Below are positions 33,308 through 40,956 of a stretch of 40,956 nt of DNA, piece by piece (position 1 is the stretch's first letter; each line of letters opens with the position of its first letter). A program made the translations under genes and the position numbers. Location of the stretch: contig JAWXBW010000001.1 of the NCBI GenBank assembly GCA_034440395.1, positions 1 to 40,956 on the forward strand, in the 5' to 3' direction. The notes beneath the pieces were generated by a model that was not told the origin of the DNA, ran no database searches, and was given only the letters and a program-made list of their open reading frames with translations. The DNA is from JAAUTS01 sp034440395. GTDB taxonomy: Bacteria; Verrucomicrobiota; Verrucomicrobiia; Methylacidiphilales; JAAUTS01.

Positions 33308-33895
33308 GGATTTTCTCACGCTGAGGGGTACGGAGCAAAACGGAGGGGAATTTTTTACCACGGATAGCACGGATATCAAGGATAGGGAGCAGATGAGGAA
33401 ACGATGAAAACCCTTTTTCTTTCTTTTCTCCATCCGTGTTATCCGTGCTATCCGTGGTTAAAAACTCCGAGTCTTCCTCAGTGTTTATGCAAGAAAAGCG
33501 GAGGGGAATTTTTTACCACGGATAGCACGGATATCACGGATAGGGAGCAGATGAGGAAACGATGAAAACCCTTTTTCTTTCTTTTCTTCCATCCGTGTTA
33601 TCCGTGCTATCCGTGGTTAAAAACTCCGAGTCTTCCTCAGCGGTTAAGCAAGAAAGGCGGAGGGGGATTTTTACCACGGATAGCACGGATATCACGGATA
33701 GGGAGCAGATGAGGAAACGATGAAAACCCTTTTTCTTTCCTTTCTTCCATCCGTGTTATCCGTGTTATCCGTGGTTAAAAACTCCGAGTCTTCTTCCGTG
33801 TTTTTCAGTGTTTAAGATTTTCATTTCTCCCTCCTGCCCCCTCTGCGTCTCTGTGTGAGGAAACTCTGGTTTTAAGCGTTTAAGTTTTCCAGCGT
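33308..33895. repeat. Hairpin repeat array 2 (588 bp, direct copy of array 1)
   Basis: This lies in the 699-bp gap between the exported-protein gene and ispA. It has the same leader, three units (ACCACGG at 33357, 33515 and 33673, an exact 158-bp period) and the same trailer as array 1, in the same orientation. Each unit here has three 9-bp steps in the left arm. The homology ends at the same bases as in array 1, including the copy of the 3' codons of the flanking gene. Bases 33245-33307 and 33896-33943 hold no gene or clear signal. Confidence 0.95.
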
Positions 33896-33943
33896 GGCAT
33901 TTCGACTTGCCAGAAGCCTCATGATTTTTCATTATTAACTGGA

Positions 33944-34825
33944 GTGAACTTAAAACAGTATTGGACTAACCGGCAGAACACCTTTGAGAAAGCACTCGAC
34001 CGCTTCTTACCTAAGAAAACCACCCGTCCTGCCACCATCCACGAAGCCATGCGCTACAGCCTTTTTGCTGGTGGTAAACGCTTACGCCCCATCCTTTGTC
34101 TAGCCTCAGCCGAGGCGCTTGGTGCCCCGCTTAAAAATGCCCTTCCCCTTGCCTGCGCAGTCGAGTGTATTCACACCTACTCCCTCATTCACGACGACCT
34201 TCCCTGTATGGACGACGACGACCTCCGCCGCGGTAAGCCTACCTCCCACAAGGTTTACGGAGAAGGGCTCGCCGTCCTCGCTGGAGACGGCCTACTTACC
34301 ATCGCCTTTGAACTTATTACACGCTGCCCTGGTTGGTCTCGTTACAAAGTGGTCGATCTCGTAAAGGAACTTAGCAAGGCTTCGGGCAGCCAAGGCTTAA
34401 TTGCGGGACAAGTCGTTGATCTGGAGAGCGAAGGTAAAAAAATATCGATAGAGGATCTCCGCTACATCCACCAAAATAAAACCTCGGCCCTTATCGCCTC
34501 CTCCATCCGCCTCGGAGCCATGTCGGGCAATGCGACTCCTGCCCAACTTAAAACGCTGACCCAGTTTGGGAAATCACTAGGCCTAGCCTTTCAAGTTATC
34601 GACGACATTCTCGATATTACCCAGACCAGTGAACAATTAGGTAAAAGTGCGGGTAAAGACTTGAAAGTACAAAAGGCTACCTATCCAGCCCTCCTGGGCA
34701 TGGACGGAGCTAAAAAAGAAGCTGCCCGCCTGACGAGACAGGCTATGTCCGCACTTAAACCTTTGGGTAAAAATGGCGATCGCCTTAGGCAAATCGCCGA
34801 GTATATGCTGGCTAGAGAAAATTGA
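33944..34825 (+). CDS. ispA: Polyprenyl diphosphate synthase (farnesyl diphosphate synthase type)
   Basis: A 293-aa cytosolic prenyltransferase condensing IPP with allylic diphosphates. The first aspartate-rich motif is in 'IHDDLPCMDDDDLRRGKPTSH' and the second in 'QVIDDILDIT'. The 'MDDDDLRRG' form with a two-residue insertion is typical of bacterial IspA-type enzymes making C15 FPP. 'YSLFAGGKRLRPIL' precedes it. The start is GTG at 33944, as there is no in-frame ATG between it and an upstream stop. FPP would feed squalene and hopanoids (shc in this window) and longer prenyl chains. A C20 product cannot be excluded. Confidence 0.93.
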   Translation: MNLKQYWTNRQNTFEKALDRFLPKKTTRPATIHEAMRYSLFAGGKRLRPILCLASAEALGAPLKNALPLACAVECIHTYSLIHDDLPCMDDDDLRRGKPTSHKVYGEGLAVLAGDGLLTIAFELITRCPGWSRYKVVDLVKELSKASGSQGLIAGQVVDLESEGKKISIEDLRYIHQNKTSALIASSIRLGAMSGNATPAQLKTLTQFGKSLGLAFQVIDDILDITQTSEQLGKSAGKDLKVQKATYPALLGMDGAKKEAARLTRQAMSALKPLGKNGDRLRQIAEYMLAREN

Positions 34826-34839
34826 CTGAATTAACGGTC

Positions 34840-35565
34840 TTACTTTAGACCCATAGCAGTTTTTAATTCCAAGACTTTTGCGGGAGCCTCTGGGATGCCT
34901 CCAGACAAGGCAGAGAAACTGTATTCAAATATTTTTCCACTAACTTCTATTTGAACGGGTAACTGTGTTTCGACTGATACCCATACTTTGTCTTCCGTTA
35001 ACTTTTTGGGGTCAACTACTGCTAACGTAAATTCAGGACTCATACGCACATCACTTAAGAAACTAGCGGCAGGCTTTTTAAATAAATAACATAACTTACC
35101 ACCCACTTTGTCCGTGGTTATGTAGTTACTTTCATTAATCCAACCCAAATCAGGAAAGTCTGATTTAGTAAAATCCCCATCAGTCCCCGAATTAGCATCC
35201 CGTATCTCTATTAAACCAGGTGAGTAGGTTGCTTCCTCTAACTGATAAGGCGCAAAGATCCAAGCTCCTGTTTTTTTATTATCACTCCATTTTTTCTCTA
35301 GGTATCTAACTGTGTCCATTTTTTTAAATAGACGTTCGATTATTTCCACACCTAAAAGTTCTGGATTTGCCGGTGCTTCTACACCTGGTGCTAATCCTTT
35401 TAATTTGATTCTCCATTGTTGGTTTTTGGCAACTTCCTCTAAAATGGGAGCCGCAGGGAGAGGAAGTCTTACTTCCTCTTTCTTTTCCTCTTTTTCTTGA
35501 GCCCAACTAAGACAAGGGATCGTTAAAAGACTAGCTGCTAAGAGTATTTTTAAATAGTTATTCAT
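34840..35565 (-). CDS. Exported protein coupled to the pseudopilin cassette, unknown function
   Basis: A 241-aa protein with a clear signal peptide (residues 1-22, probable cleavage after 'LSWA'), then a Glu/Lys-rich stretch and a soluble domain with no motif I recognise. It begins 8 bp before the end of the cassette A gene, with GGAG 7 nt upstream of its ATG, so the two are translationally coupled. It is probably a periplasmic or surface partner of the cassette (inference). It converges on ispA with a 14-bp gap, and no terminator is visible. Confidence 0.75.
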   Translation of the reverse strand: MNNYLKILLAASLLTIPCLSWAQEKEEKKEEVRLPLPAAPILEEVAKNQQWRIKLKGLAPGVEAPANPELLGVEIIERLFKKMDTVRYLEKKWSDNKKTGAWIFAPYQLEEATYSPGLIEIRDANSGTDGDFTKSDFPDLGWINESNYITTDKVGGKLCYLFKKPAASFLSDVRMSPEFTLAVVDPKKLTEDKVWVSVETQLPVQIEVSGKIFEYSFSALSGGIPEAPAKVLELKTAMGLK

Positions 35566-38500
35566 TTACGATCTCCAGTTTCCGGTCAATCACTTTACCC
35601 GTATAACGATCAATGGCAAGATGTAGCCAATAGCGACGTTCCCCCTCGACAATAAATTGATTAAGTCCTGATACACCTGAGGTGGGATATCGCCCAGACT
35701 GAGCTACAAGGTCAATCAGGAGGTTCCACGTATTGGTCTGCGTGGTATCGGCTAAGGCCCGCACCACCGTTTCCACCGCTGTCTTTTCACCAAAGGCTCC
35801 CACAGGAGCAGCATTAGCAAGTGGTACAGGAGGACCCGCAATGGCTGGATTGGCTGCTAAACGCGTGGCCAACTCTGACTTATTGAGGAAGAATCCTTGG
35901 CCGACTCCTGTGCCATCTCTGCTGTTTTTAAAAGTTGTCCAAGCAGTGTTGATTTGAGAACTAGTTAGCTGTGAATCATTGATGATAGTAGAACTGGTGC
36001 TTTTAACCAAAGCCTTAAAGATAGATTCGGGCATGGTATTTAAATTAATTTGCCCTGCCACGTAGTCAGTTTCAGCTGAAGAGACCGTGAACAAATCTAA
36101 CAAACCTGCATCCCCCGAATAATCATTACTAAAATTTAAGGTTCTGTAGGGCTGATCTCGTAAAACCTGCCCGAGCTCACCCACGGATCTAAATGGGCGA
36201 TCAAGTTGAACATTACGGTTCCTCGTAGCGTCCGTATCCCCTGTTTCTCCAGGATTACCTGCCCACAAAGGAGAATAAGTGCCGCTAGCTACGTAGTCTC
36301 CCGTGCGCTGCAACCTATCGTTATCGATCCATCTACTACCCACAGTGCTGGTATTATTAACCATTTGATAGAGGTTGCCGAATGGACGATTAGTATTTCC
36401 TACCAACCAAGTATGGTAATTTGGGCTGCCTGGGAAAAAATTAGTGCCCGATGGAGGAGCAACAGGTTGATACCGAGTAGTGATTACCATATTAGCAAAG
36501 GTTGAGCTATTTCGAGCCATATGCTCATCAGGTCCGACAGTTACATCTGGTCTGTTGTTTCCAGTATAGGATAACCCGAGAAAGGGGTAGCCTGGGCCAG
36601 CAGGAAAGGTTGGGGGTCCAGGCTGCCAACCCGCATACGTGCCATGCGAAGTCATAGCAGCTCCGAATCTAGTGACACGAGGGTCTAACACATAAATCTC
36701 GGGGTCATAGAGATCTGGGCGATTCCAAGCTCGGGTCGGCGAACTAGGCGCACTAGTCAGGGCAGCATTAGGAATTTCCGCCATATGCATGGAACCAATG
36801 TCCATTAGTTCATCCCAACTTTGATATATTTTCCACACCCCGCCACCCATATTTACCTCCATGACGAAACGCGGCCGATTTGGAGTAGTACCTCCAAGAG
36901 TTAAGGCCACACCTGCGGGTCCACTAGCACCATTACCAAACCGCATCACTTGTGGATTGACAGAAGCTTCAGGCAAATTAAATCCATAATAAGTAGGAGT
37001 AGCATTATTTGCTATTCCTATACTGGGGAATCCCACACCAACAAGGTCAGCAGGTGTCATAGCCCTAGGTTTGCTAACTTTGTCACCCGCAGCGTTTAAT
37101 TTAGTTAATTGCATCCAAGCATTAGGCGAGCCGCTTATCGAGTTTGTGAAGCTAGAAGCTTCTGGATTGTACCTAATAATACGTGCCTGTACAGTGCCAC
37201 GATCCAAACGTATACGTATGTCTGGTTCTTGAGTAAAATCAACAACAGCTGGAGGCCTTGTGGGATTCCAGAAAGTAGGTATCAACGTTACCCTAAAAGT
37301 TCCAGGTGCCGCTCCGGCTGGTGTCGTTCCAGCAGTACCTTGATTGTTGGAAGGGCTGTTTACGCCTGTCCAAAAGGGGTTTACGGTGAGCTTTGCTAAG
37401 TAGCGAATACTTTCGATCCCACGATATTCAGGTATGCCACCGGGGGTGGATCCGCCAAAAGCGACAAAGCTGGGTAGGCGGTCAGCGTCGGCTTGGTCTA
37501 TCATATTGGCTCCGATTTGAATAATATTGCCATCACTACTTTGGCTTTTTCGGAAAAGGTCACCTATGTAGGAGATGTTGCCGGTATCATTGGCACCAGC
37601 GCCGACCGAGCCACTTAAAATGCCTGCCTTCAGCAACTCAAAGAAATTTGGTTCGCGATTCTCGATGGAGACAGTTCCTAATGTTCTGATGAAGGTTTGA
37701 ATCGTGTTGCCTGTGTGCCCCACATAATTCCATCGTGTTGACGTATTGTCCCAAACCAGGCCGAAATTACGTTGAATATTTTCGTTAGTCCCAGGAGCGA
37801 CCGGGCCGTTACTACCTATCCAAGCCAGTTTAGTTAGGGCAAAGCGTTTATTGATTAAGGGTTCCCCTATTTTAGCCTCCGTGATCACTTCCGTGCCATC
37901 TGCCTTTGTCAGGTAGCGGTTAAATTTATTTTGTACCCGTAAGCTAGGTAGATTTCTGTTTACCGTGGTGACGGCACCAGCATCCGCTAAGGTTTTATAA
38001 GCGATGTTTCCGGTCGTATTATTATTGCCACGCATATCAGCACCATTCTTCATCGGCCCCCAAGTCGGTATAAGAGAGGCACGGGAAAAGACGGTTAAGT
38101 TTTTTAGTGCGTCTTTGCTCAGACCTGCTTGGCCATCTAAACCCGCCTTAATCATATCACCACGACTTACAAAGGTATTATCGCCCGTATAGGTTTCAGT
38201 AAAGCCTTTCGGAATCGCAAAATCTTTTAGGTACGTGTCAAATTTAGTCCCGCTCGTTACATTCCGCCATGCTACGAGTGCCTTATTATCAACCTCTAAG
38301 TCGTCCAACTCACTGTCTCCCAAAGCAGCCTGTGATCCAGCTAGGAGTCCAGGCGAAACACCTGAAGGATGACCCGCCACGTTCACATCAATTAAACCGC
38401 CCACATCATAGACCGCATAAGCAATTCTACCGATAGCGTAATTAGGCGATTCCACATTGTTTAAGCTGTTGGAAGAATTGTCTAAAGTCCCATCACTGTC

Positions 38501-39052
38501 AGAACCAGCACGGGTCATAAGGATCCAATTCGGGGTGGATTCATTATCCTTAAAATCCCCCAGAAATACCTTCCCCCAACGTTCTTTACTAATGAAACGG
38601 CCATTTTGGGATTTATCACTAGCACTGTTGATTTTAGTAGAAAAAAGGGTGCTTTCTTTTTTGCTCGGATTAGGGTTTATTCCACCAAAAAACACTGGAT
38701 CCGTAAAACTTCTTTTCAATAACACTTCGGGAGATTCCGCCGACACGCCCACCTCTGTCGGCAGGATGTTTTTGGCCGTGACATTATTGTAATAAGGCAT
38801 GTCTCCGATTAAAGTAGGATCCGCATCTTTACTTAACTCTCCCTTTAGCTCCTTCACCACTAAATCCAAACCGCCTAAGGCCAACTGTTCGGCCTTAAGG
38901 GACTGAGAGTAACTCTGGCTGGAGATACGATCCCCGCGCATCAAGCCCAAGTAGGCCACCAGCATGATGGTGATTAAGCCCAGCATAAGAAGGACAGAAA
39001 TAATGGCGAACCCCTTGTGTTCTTTGAGATAGGAGAAATAGGTCTTTTTCAT
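35558..39052 (-). CDS. Verru_Chthon cassette protein A, giant GspK-like pseudopilin
   Basis: A 1164-aa protein with a prepilin-like N-terminus: a basic leader, 'KG' then 'FAIISVLLMLGLITIMLVAYL' (cut predicted after Gly14). Position +5 is Ser where most pseudopilins have Glu, as in GspK. A long, Asn/Gly/Ser/Thr/Pro-rich exported region follows. Near residues 998-1008 'GQINLNTMPESIF' resembles the GspK 'vNxNTAPxevL' helix-hairpin-helix segment. It is over three times the size of GspK (about 320 aa). AAGGA lies 8 nt before the ATG. The family assignment is from memory of the cassette, without a search. Confidence 0.82.
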   Translation of the reverse strand: MKKTYFSYLKEHKGFAIISVLLMLGLITIMLVAYLGLMRGDRISSQSYSQSLKAEQLALGGLDLVVKELKGELSKDADPTLIGDMPYYNNVTAKNILPTEVGVSAESPEVLLKRSFTDPVFFGGINPNPSKKESTLFSTKINSASDKSQNGRFISKERWGKVFLGDFKDNESTPNWILMTRAGSDSDGTLDNSSNSLNNVESPNYAIGRIAYAVYDVGGLIDVNVAGHPSGVSPGLLAGSQAALGDSELDDLEVDNKALVAWRNVTSGTKFDTYLKDFAIPKGFTETYTGDNTFVSRGDMIKAGLDGQAGLSKDALKNLTVFSRASLIPTWGPMKNGADMRGNNNTTGNIAYKTLADAGAVTTVNRNLPSLRVQNKFNRYLTKADGTEVITEAKIGEPLINKRFALTKLAWIGSNGPVAPGTNENIQRNFGLVWDNTSTRWNYVGHTGNTIQTFIRTLGTVSIENREPNFFELLKAGILSGSVGAGANDTGNISYIGDLFRKSQSSDGNIIQIGANMIDQADADRLPSFVAFGGSTPGGIPEYRGIESIRYLAKLTVNPFWTGVNSPSNNQGTAGTTPAGAAPGTFRVTLIPTFWNPTRPPAVVDFTQEPDIRIRLDRGTVQARIIRYNPEASSFTNSISGSPNAWMQLTKLNAAGDKVSKPRAMTPADLVGVGFPSIGIANNATPTYYGFNLPEASVNPQVMRFGNGASGPAGVALTLGGTTPNRPRFVMEVNMGGGVWKIYQSWDELMDIGSMHMAEIPNAALTSAPSSPTRAWNRPDLYDPEIYVLDPRVTRFGAAMTSHGTYAGWQPGPPTFPAGPGYPFLGLSYTGNNRPDVTVGPDEHMARNSSTFANMVITTRYQPVAPPSGTNFFPGSPNYHTWLVGNTNRPFGNLYQMVNNTSTVGSRWIDNDRLQRTGDYVASGTYSPLWAGNPGETGDTDATRNRNVQLDRPFRSVGELGQVLRDQPYRTLNFSNDYSGDAGLLDLFTVSSAETDYVAGQINLNTMPESIFKALVKSTSSTIINDSQLTSSQINTAWTTFKNSRDGTGVGQGFFLNKSELATRLAANPAIAGPPVPLANAAPVGAFGEKTAVETVVRALADTTQTNTWNLLIDLVAQSGRYPTSGVSGLNQFIVEGERRYWLHLAIDRYTGKVIDRKLEIVNE

Positions 39053-39104
39053 GATTTTATTCCTTGTTAGTAGTTCTGAGTAAATGTCATTAGTTTAAAA
39101 AATT

Positions 39105-39947
39105 TTAGGGTAGATAAACGAAACGTTCCATCAGGCGTATGCTAGTGCGGGCGGCGGGTGGATATCCGTTAAAAAAGCTTTCCTCATTCATGGCCTCTTC
39201 CCATTTAGACTGGTAGGTAACGCCACTGTTTAATTCTCCTAAGCTAGGTGCGCGGAAAGCACCCCCCGTGTCCGTAAGATCATCTAATTTAGCAGGAAAA
39301 GCTTTTTTCATGAGTTTTAGGGTTTGTTGATCCATGACGGCAATGGTAATCCCTACAACTTTACAGCCTTCGGTGTACTCGTATTGGTATTCACCTTCTT
39401 TATCGATAAAATACATCTCTGCCCTTAAAATGCCTTCAGCGATGTCATCCATTTGCTCTGGAGAAGATGGTAAGGCAGCGTAAAAAGGAATGCTTTTAAG
39501 ATTCGTCGCAAGGCTACTAAAGTTCATGGCAGCGGCCGAGTTGTCCGCAGACCAACCGATCGCCGTAGAAGCTCTTTTGATGGTGTGCTCGTTTTTATCC
39601 TCGACGTAGGAGATTAAGCTTAGGCGTCGATCATTACCCTCTGTCCCAGCCGACGGTCTCTTCACAAAAAATGCAAAGGCGGGCTGCCCGCCATCGTTGC
39701 GAAAAGCACCCAGATCACTTCTAAAAACCCCAGCCTGAAGGTCACGGGTAATCAAATCCATAGTGGCACGGGCTTTAGCATAATTGTCCACCCGCTTAAC
39801 TCCCTCTAGCCAACTCTTACTAATAACAGACATCATCTGAGCTAAAGTAACGAGCATGAGCGAGGTAATGGTCACAGCTACAAGTATCTCCACGAGGGAG
39901 AACCCACGTTGCTGGGATTTCTTTTTAGTTTTAAGGTAGTGCGACAT
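39105..39947 (-). CDS. Verru_Chthon cassette protein C, GspJ-like pseudopilin
   Basis: A 280-aa protein. After a basic 15-residue leader the type III prepilin site reads 'QRG' then 'FSLVEILVAVTITSLMLVTL', with Glu at +5. It continues 'RATMDLITRDLQAGVF', like the region after the GspJ helix. The ATG at 39947 is chosen because it gives a normal short leader; a start at 40058 would put 37 extra residues before it. It overlaps the B gene by 17 bp, implying coupled translation. The gap to protein A is 52 bp. It is probably a minor subunit in a pseudopilus tip. Confidence 0.82.
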   Translation of the reverse strand: MSHYLKTKKKSQQRGFSLVEILVAVTITSLMLVTLAQMMSVISKSWLEGVKRVDNYAKARATMDLITRDLQAGVFRSDLGAFRNDGGQPAFAFFVKRPSAGTEGNDRRLSLISYVEDKNEHTIKRASTAIGWSADNSAAAMNFSSLATNLKSIPFYAALPSSPEQMDDIAEGILRAEMYFIDKEGEYQYEYTEGCKVVGITIAVMDQQTLKLMKKAFPAKLDDLTDTGGAFRAPSLGELNSGVTYQSKWEEAMNEESFFNGYPPAARTSIRLMERFVYLP

Positions 39948-40410
39948 AAGTAAGTATTTCATAACGACCTTTAACGTCACCCCGAGCAGGCCATTCCACA
40001 GAGACGTAGAGCTCTGGAACCCGGGAATCGTCTGGGTTTCCGTCACCATCAAAGTCAACGGTAATTCTATAATTTAAACGATAGCCGGCGTTACTATCAC
40101 TGCCTAAAGGAGCGCCATTACGAGAAAAATAGCTGGTGTTAGATTTAAAATTATCCTCTTGATCCAGATTGGTAATGCCAGCGCCCTCCATCGTCTTGCT
40201 CTCGGGTGCCGCTCGGCGTTCAGCAATCAGGCGTGAAGCCAAGTTAGCTGCTTGCATAGCTTCGACAGATTCCTTACTCGTTTGCAGGCCAACAGAAAAA
40301 GGGCCAATTAAGGTTACTAGGGCAAAGCTCATGATTCCCAAAGCCACCACGACCTCAATCAAGGAGAAACCTTGAGCACTTATATTTTTTAGTTTGTTAA
40401 AGTTGTTCAT
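39931..40410 (-). CDS. Verru_Chthon cassette protein B, GspI-like pseudopilin
   Basis: A 159-aa protein with the prepilin site 'SAQG' then 'FSLIEVVVALGIMSFALVTLIG' (cut after Gly14, Glu at +5). 'MQAANLASRLIAERRA' follows, as in GspI, where 'A..lA...l' helices follow the transmembrane stretch. The ATG at 40410 gives the usual short basic leader. It lies 4 bp after the D gene and overlaps C by 17 bp. Its likely role is assembly of a pseudopilus or pilus-like fibre by a prepilin peptidase and ATPase encoded elsewhere. Confidence 0.82.
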   Translation of the reverse strand: MNNFNKLKNISAQGFSLIEVVVALGIMSFALVTLIGPFSVGLQTSKESVEAMQAANLASRLIAERRAAPESKTMEGAGITNLDQEDNFKSNTSYFSRNGAPLGSDSNAGYRLNYRITVDFDGDGNPDDSRVPELYVSVEWPARGDVKGRYEILTYVALP

Positions 40411-40414
40411 AAAA

Positions 40415-40956
40415 TTACGGGCGATAGATGCGGGCGTTCCCCACCAGTCCTCCAATTCGGATCACCGCAACATTGTTAGGATCTAGCACTTTCCCTTTTT
40501 TGGGTTGCAGGGCAAACTCGATATTACTGACAAAGGCCGCAGATTCCTGCGCCTCGCCTGAGGGGGTGTAACGGATCGCACGATCAAAGTTAACCGTTCT
40601 CGTGGTGCCAGGCCGTTTAATCTTAAATTCCGTCATCGGGCTCGTCGAATCCCCTAGCCCGACCGCCGTATTAATATCAGGCAGCGTGTCCTCCGTAAAA
40701 GGGGCTGAGCTAGCCCTAAAGCCTGAGCCGTCTCCAGTTGAGGTTAACCCCACGGCTTGATAGGCCTCAATCTTATTTAAAAGCGTAAACTCGTCGTCGT
40801 TGGACAAGTCTATGGAGCCACTACCTTCACTAGGATCGACGCCCGTTTTAGAGGCAATGAGAGCGGCATACAGGGTGTTGTCATCGGTATCTTCATAAAA
40901 GGCCACCCACGTATAGGTGTTGCTAGCGACGGCATGTTGACGTGCTTGATCGAGAA
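40415..40956 (-). CDS. Verru_Chthon cassette protein D, GspH-like pseudopilin (N-terminus outside window)
   Basis: The frame is open through the right edge of the window, so the GTG at 40906 is not a start: upstream codons read '...LDQARQHAVASNTYTWVAFYEDT'. This matches the segment after the helix in GspH-type proteins (ARQxAVxxN). About 180 residues are seen, ending 'AVIRIGGLVGNARIYRP'. The prepilin cleavage site must lie beyond the window. It is the first visible gene of D-B-C-A. Assignment rests on this segment and its neighbours. Confidence 0.75.
   Translation of the reverse strand, partial: LDQARQHAVASNTYTWVAFYEDTDDNTLYAALIASKTGVDPSEGSGSIDLSNDDEFTLLNKIEAYQAVGLTSTGDGSGFRASSAPFTEDTLPDINTAVGLGDSTSPMTEFKIKRPGTTRTVNFDRAIRYTPSGEAQESAAFVSNIEFALQPKKGKVLDPNNVAVIRIGGLVGNARIYRP

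Noticed and set aside
31405..33895. CRISPR array
   Set aside because: Repeats are about 158 bp apart with internal inverted arms, and the material between them is itself conserved. There are no unique spacers and no cas genes.
31405..33895. Insertion sequence or composite transposon
   Set aside because: No transposase is encoded, and no terminal target-site duplication can be made out. The enclosed gene has a signal peptide and peptidase-like features.
36206..37399. Open frames antisense to the cassette A gene
   Set aside because: They are short, low-quality translations opposite a long gene whose N-terminus and order fit the cassette.
39105..40058. Longer start for cassette protein C at 40058
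   Set aside because: It would place 37 residues of unrelated sequence before the prepilin leader and overlap the B gene by 128 bp.

Overview
The window looks like a chromosomal segment of a member of the Verrucomicrobiota. The strongest marker is the gene set at the right end. It has the make-up of the Verru_Chthon cassette, a group of pseudopilin-like genes named after Verrucomicrobium and Chthoniobacter. Squalene-hopene cyclase, complete aromatic amino acid genes, glycogen genes and moderate GC agree with this, but the sequence alone does not fix a genus. No phage, plasmid, insertion sequence or CRISPR array is visible.

Layout: (1) 1-393, the 3' end of recJ. (2) 432-5067 on the minus strand, a tight hisC-tyrA-aroA-cmk-plsC operon for aromatic amino acid, nucleotide and phospholipid precursors. 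(3) 5161-5622, a stand-alone cyclic-nucleotide-binding-domain protein. (4) 5644-8498 minus, a polyamine ABC transporter (potC-potD-potB) with no ATPase gene beside it. (5) glmS, divergent from glgC, then a tRNA-Gly(CCC) 7 nt after glgC. (6) 11944-14632, a divergent HtrA-like protease and a Gfo/Idh/MocA oxidoreductase. (7) 14764-18102 minus, rdgB, an hpnG-like nucleosidase and squalene-hopene cyclase. (8) glgP, then a sucC-sucD-gltA-class V aminotransferase operon (minus, 20787-25105). (9) 25285-31388 plus, larC, a half-size EamA transporter, alanine dehydrogenase, a GNAT acetyltransferase, an HDAC-family deacetylase and an AstD-like aldehyde dehydrogenase. The last four are packed with 6-nt gaps or overlaps. 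(10) 31405-33895, two nearly identical 588-bp arrays of hairpin repeats flanking one gene for an exported, apparently inactive peptidase-like protein. (11) ispA. (12) 34840-40956 minus, the pseudopilin cassette D-B-C-A and a translationally coupled exported protein.

How it works together: FPP synthase, squalene-hopene cyclase and HpnG belong to hopanoid synthesis. GlgC and GlgP make and break glycogen. SucCD and citrate synthase serve the TCA cycle. The acetyltransferase/deacetylase/aldehyde dehydrogenase trio next to alanine dehydrogenase looks like an uncharacterised acyl-amine or amino-acid catabolic module, and the Pot transporter could supply a substrate (inference).

Most interesting: the D-B-C-A cassette appears collinear with type II secretion gspH-I-J-K, with a giant GspK-like protein. 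Next come the twin repeat arrays enclosing one gene, and the GNAT-HDAC-ALDH module. Many gene starts, especially the first genes of transcription units, lack a recognisable Shine-Dalgarno sequence.
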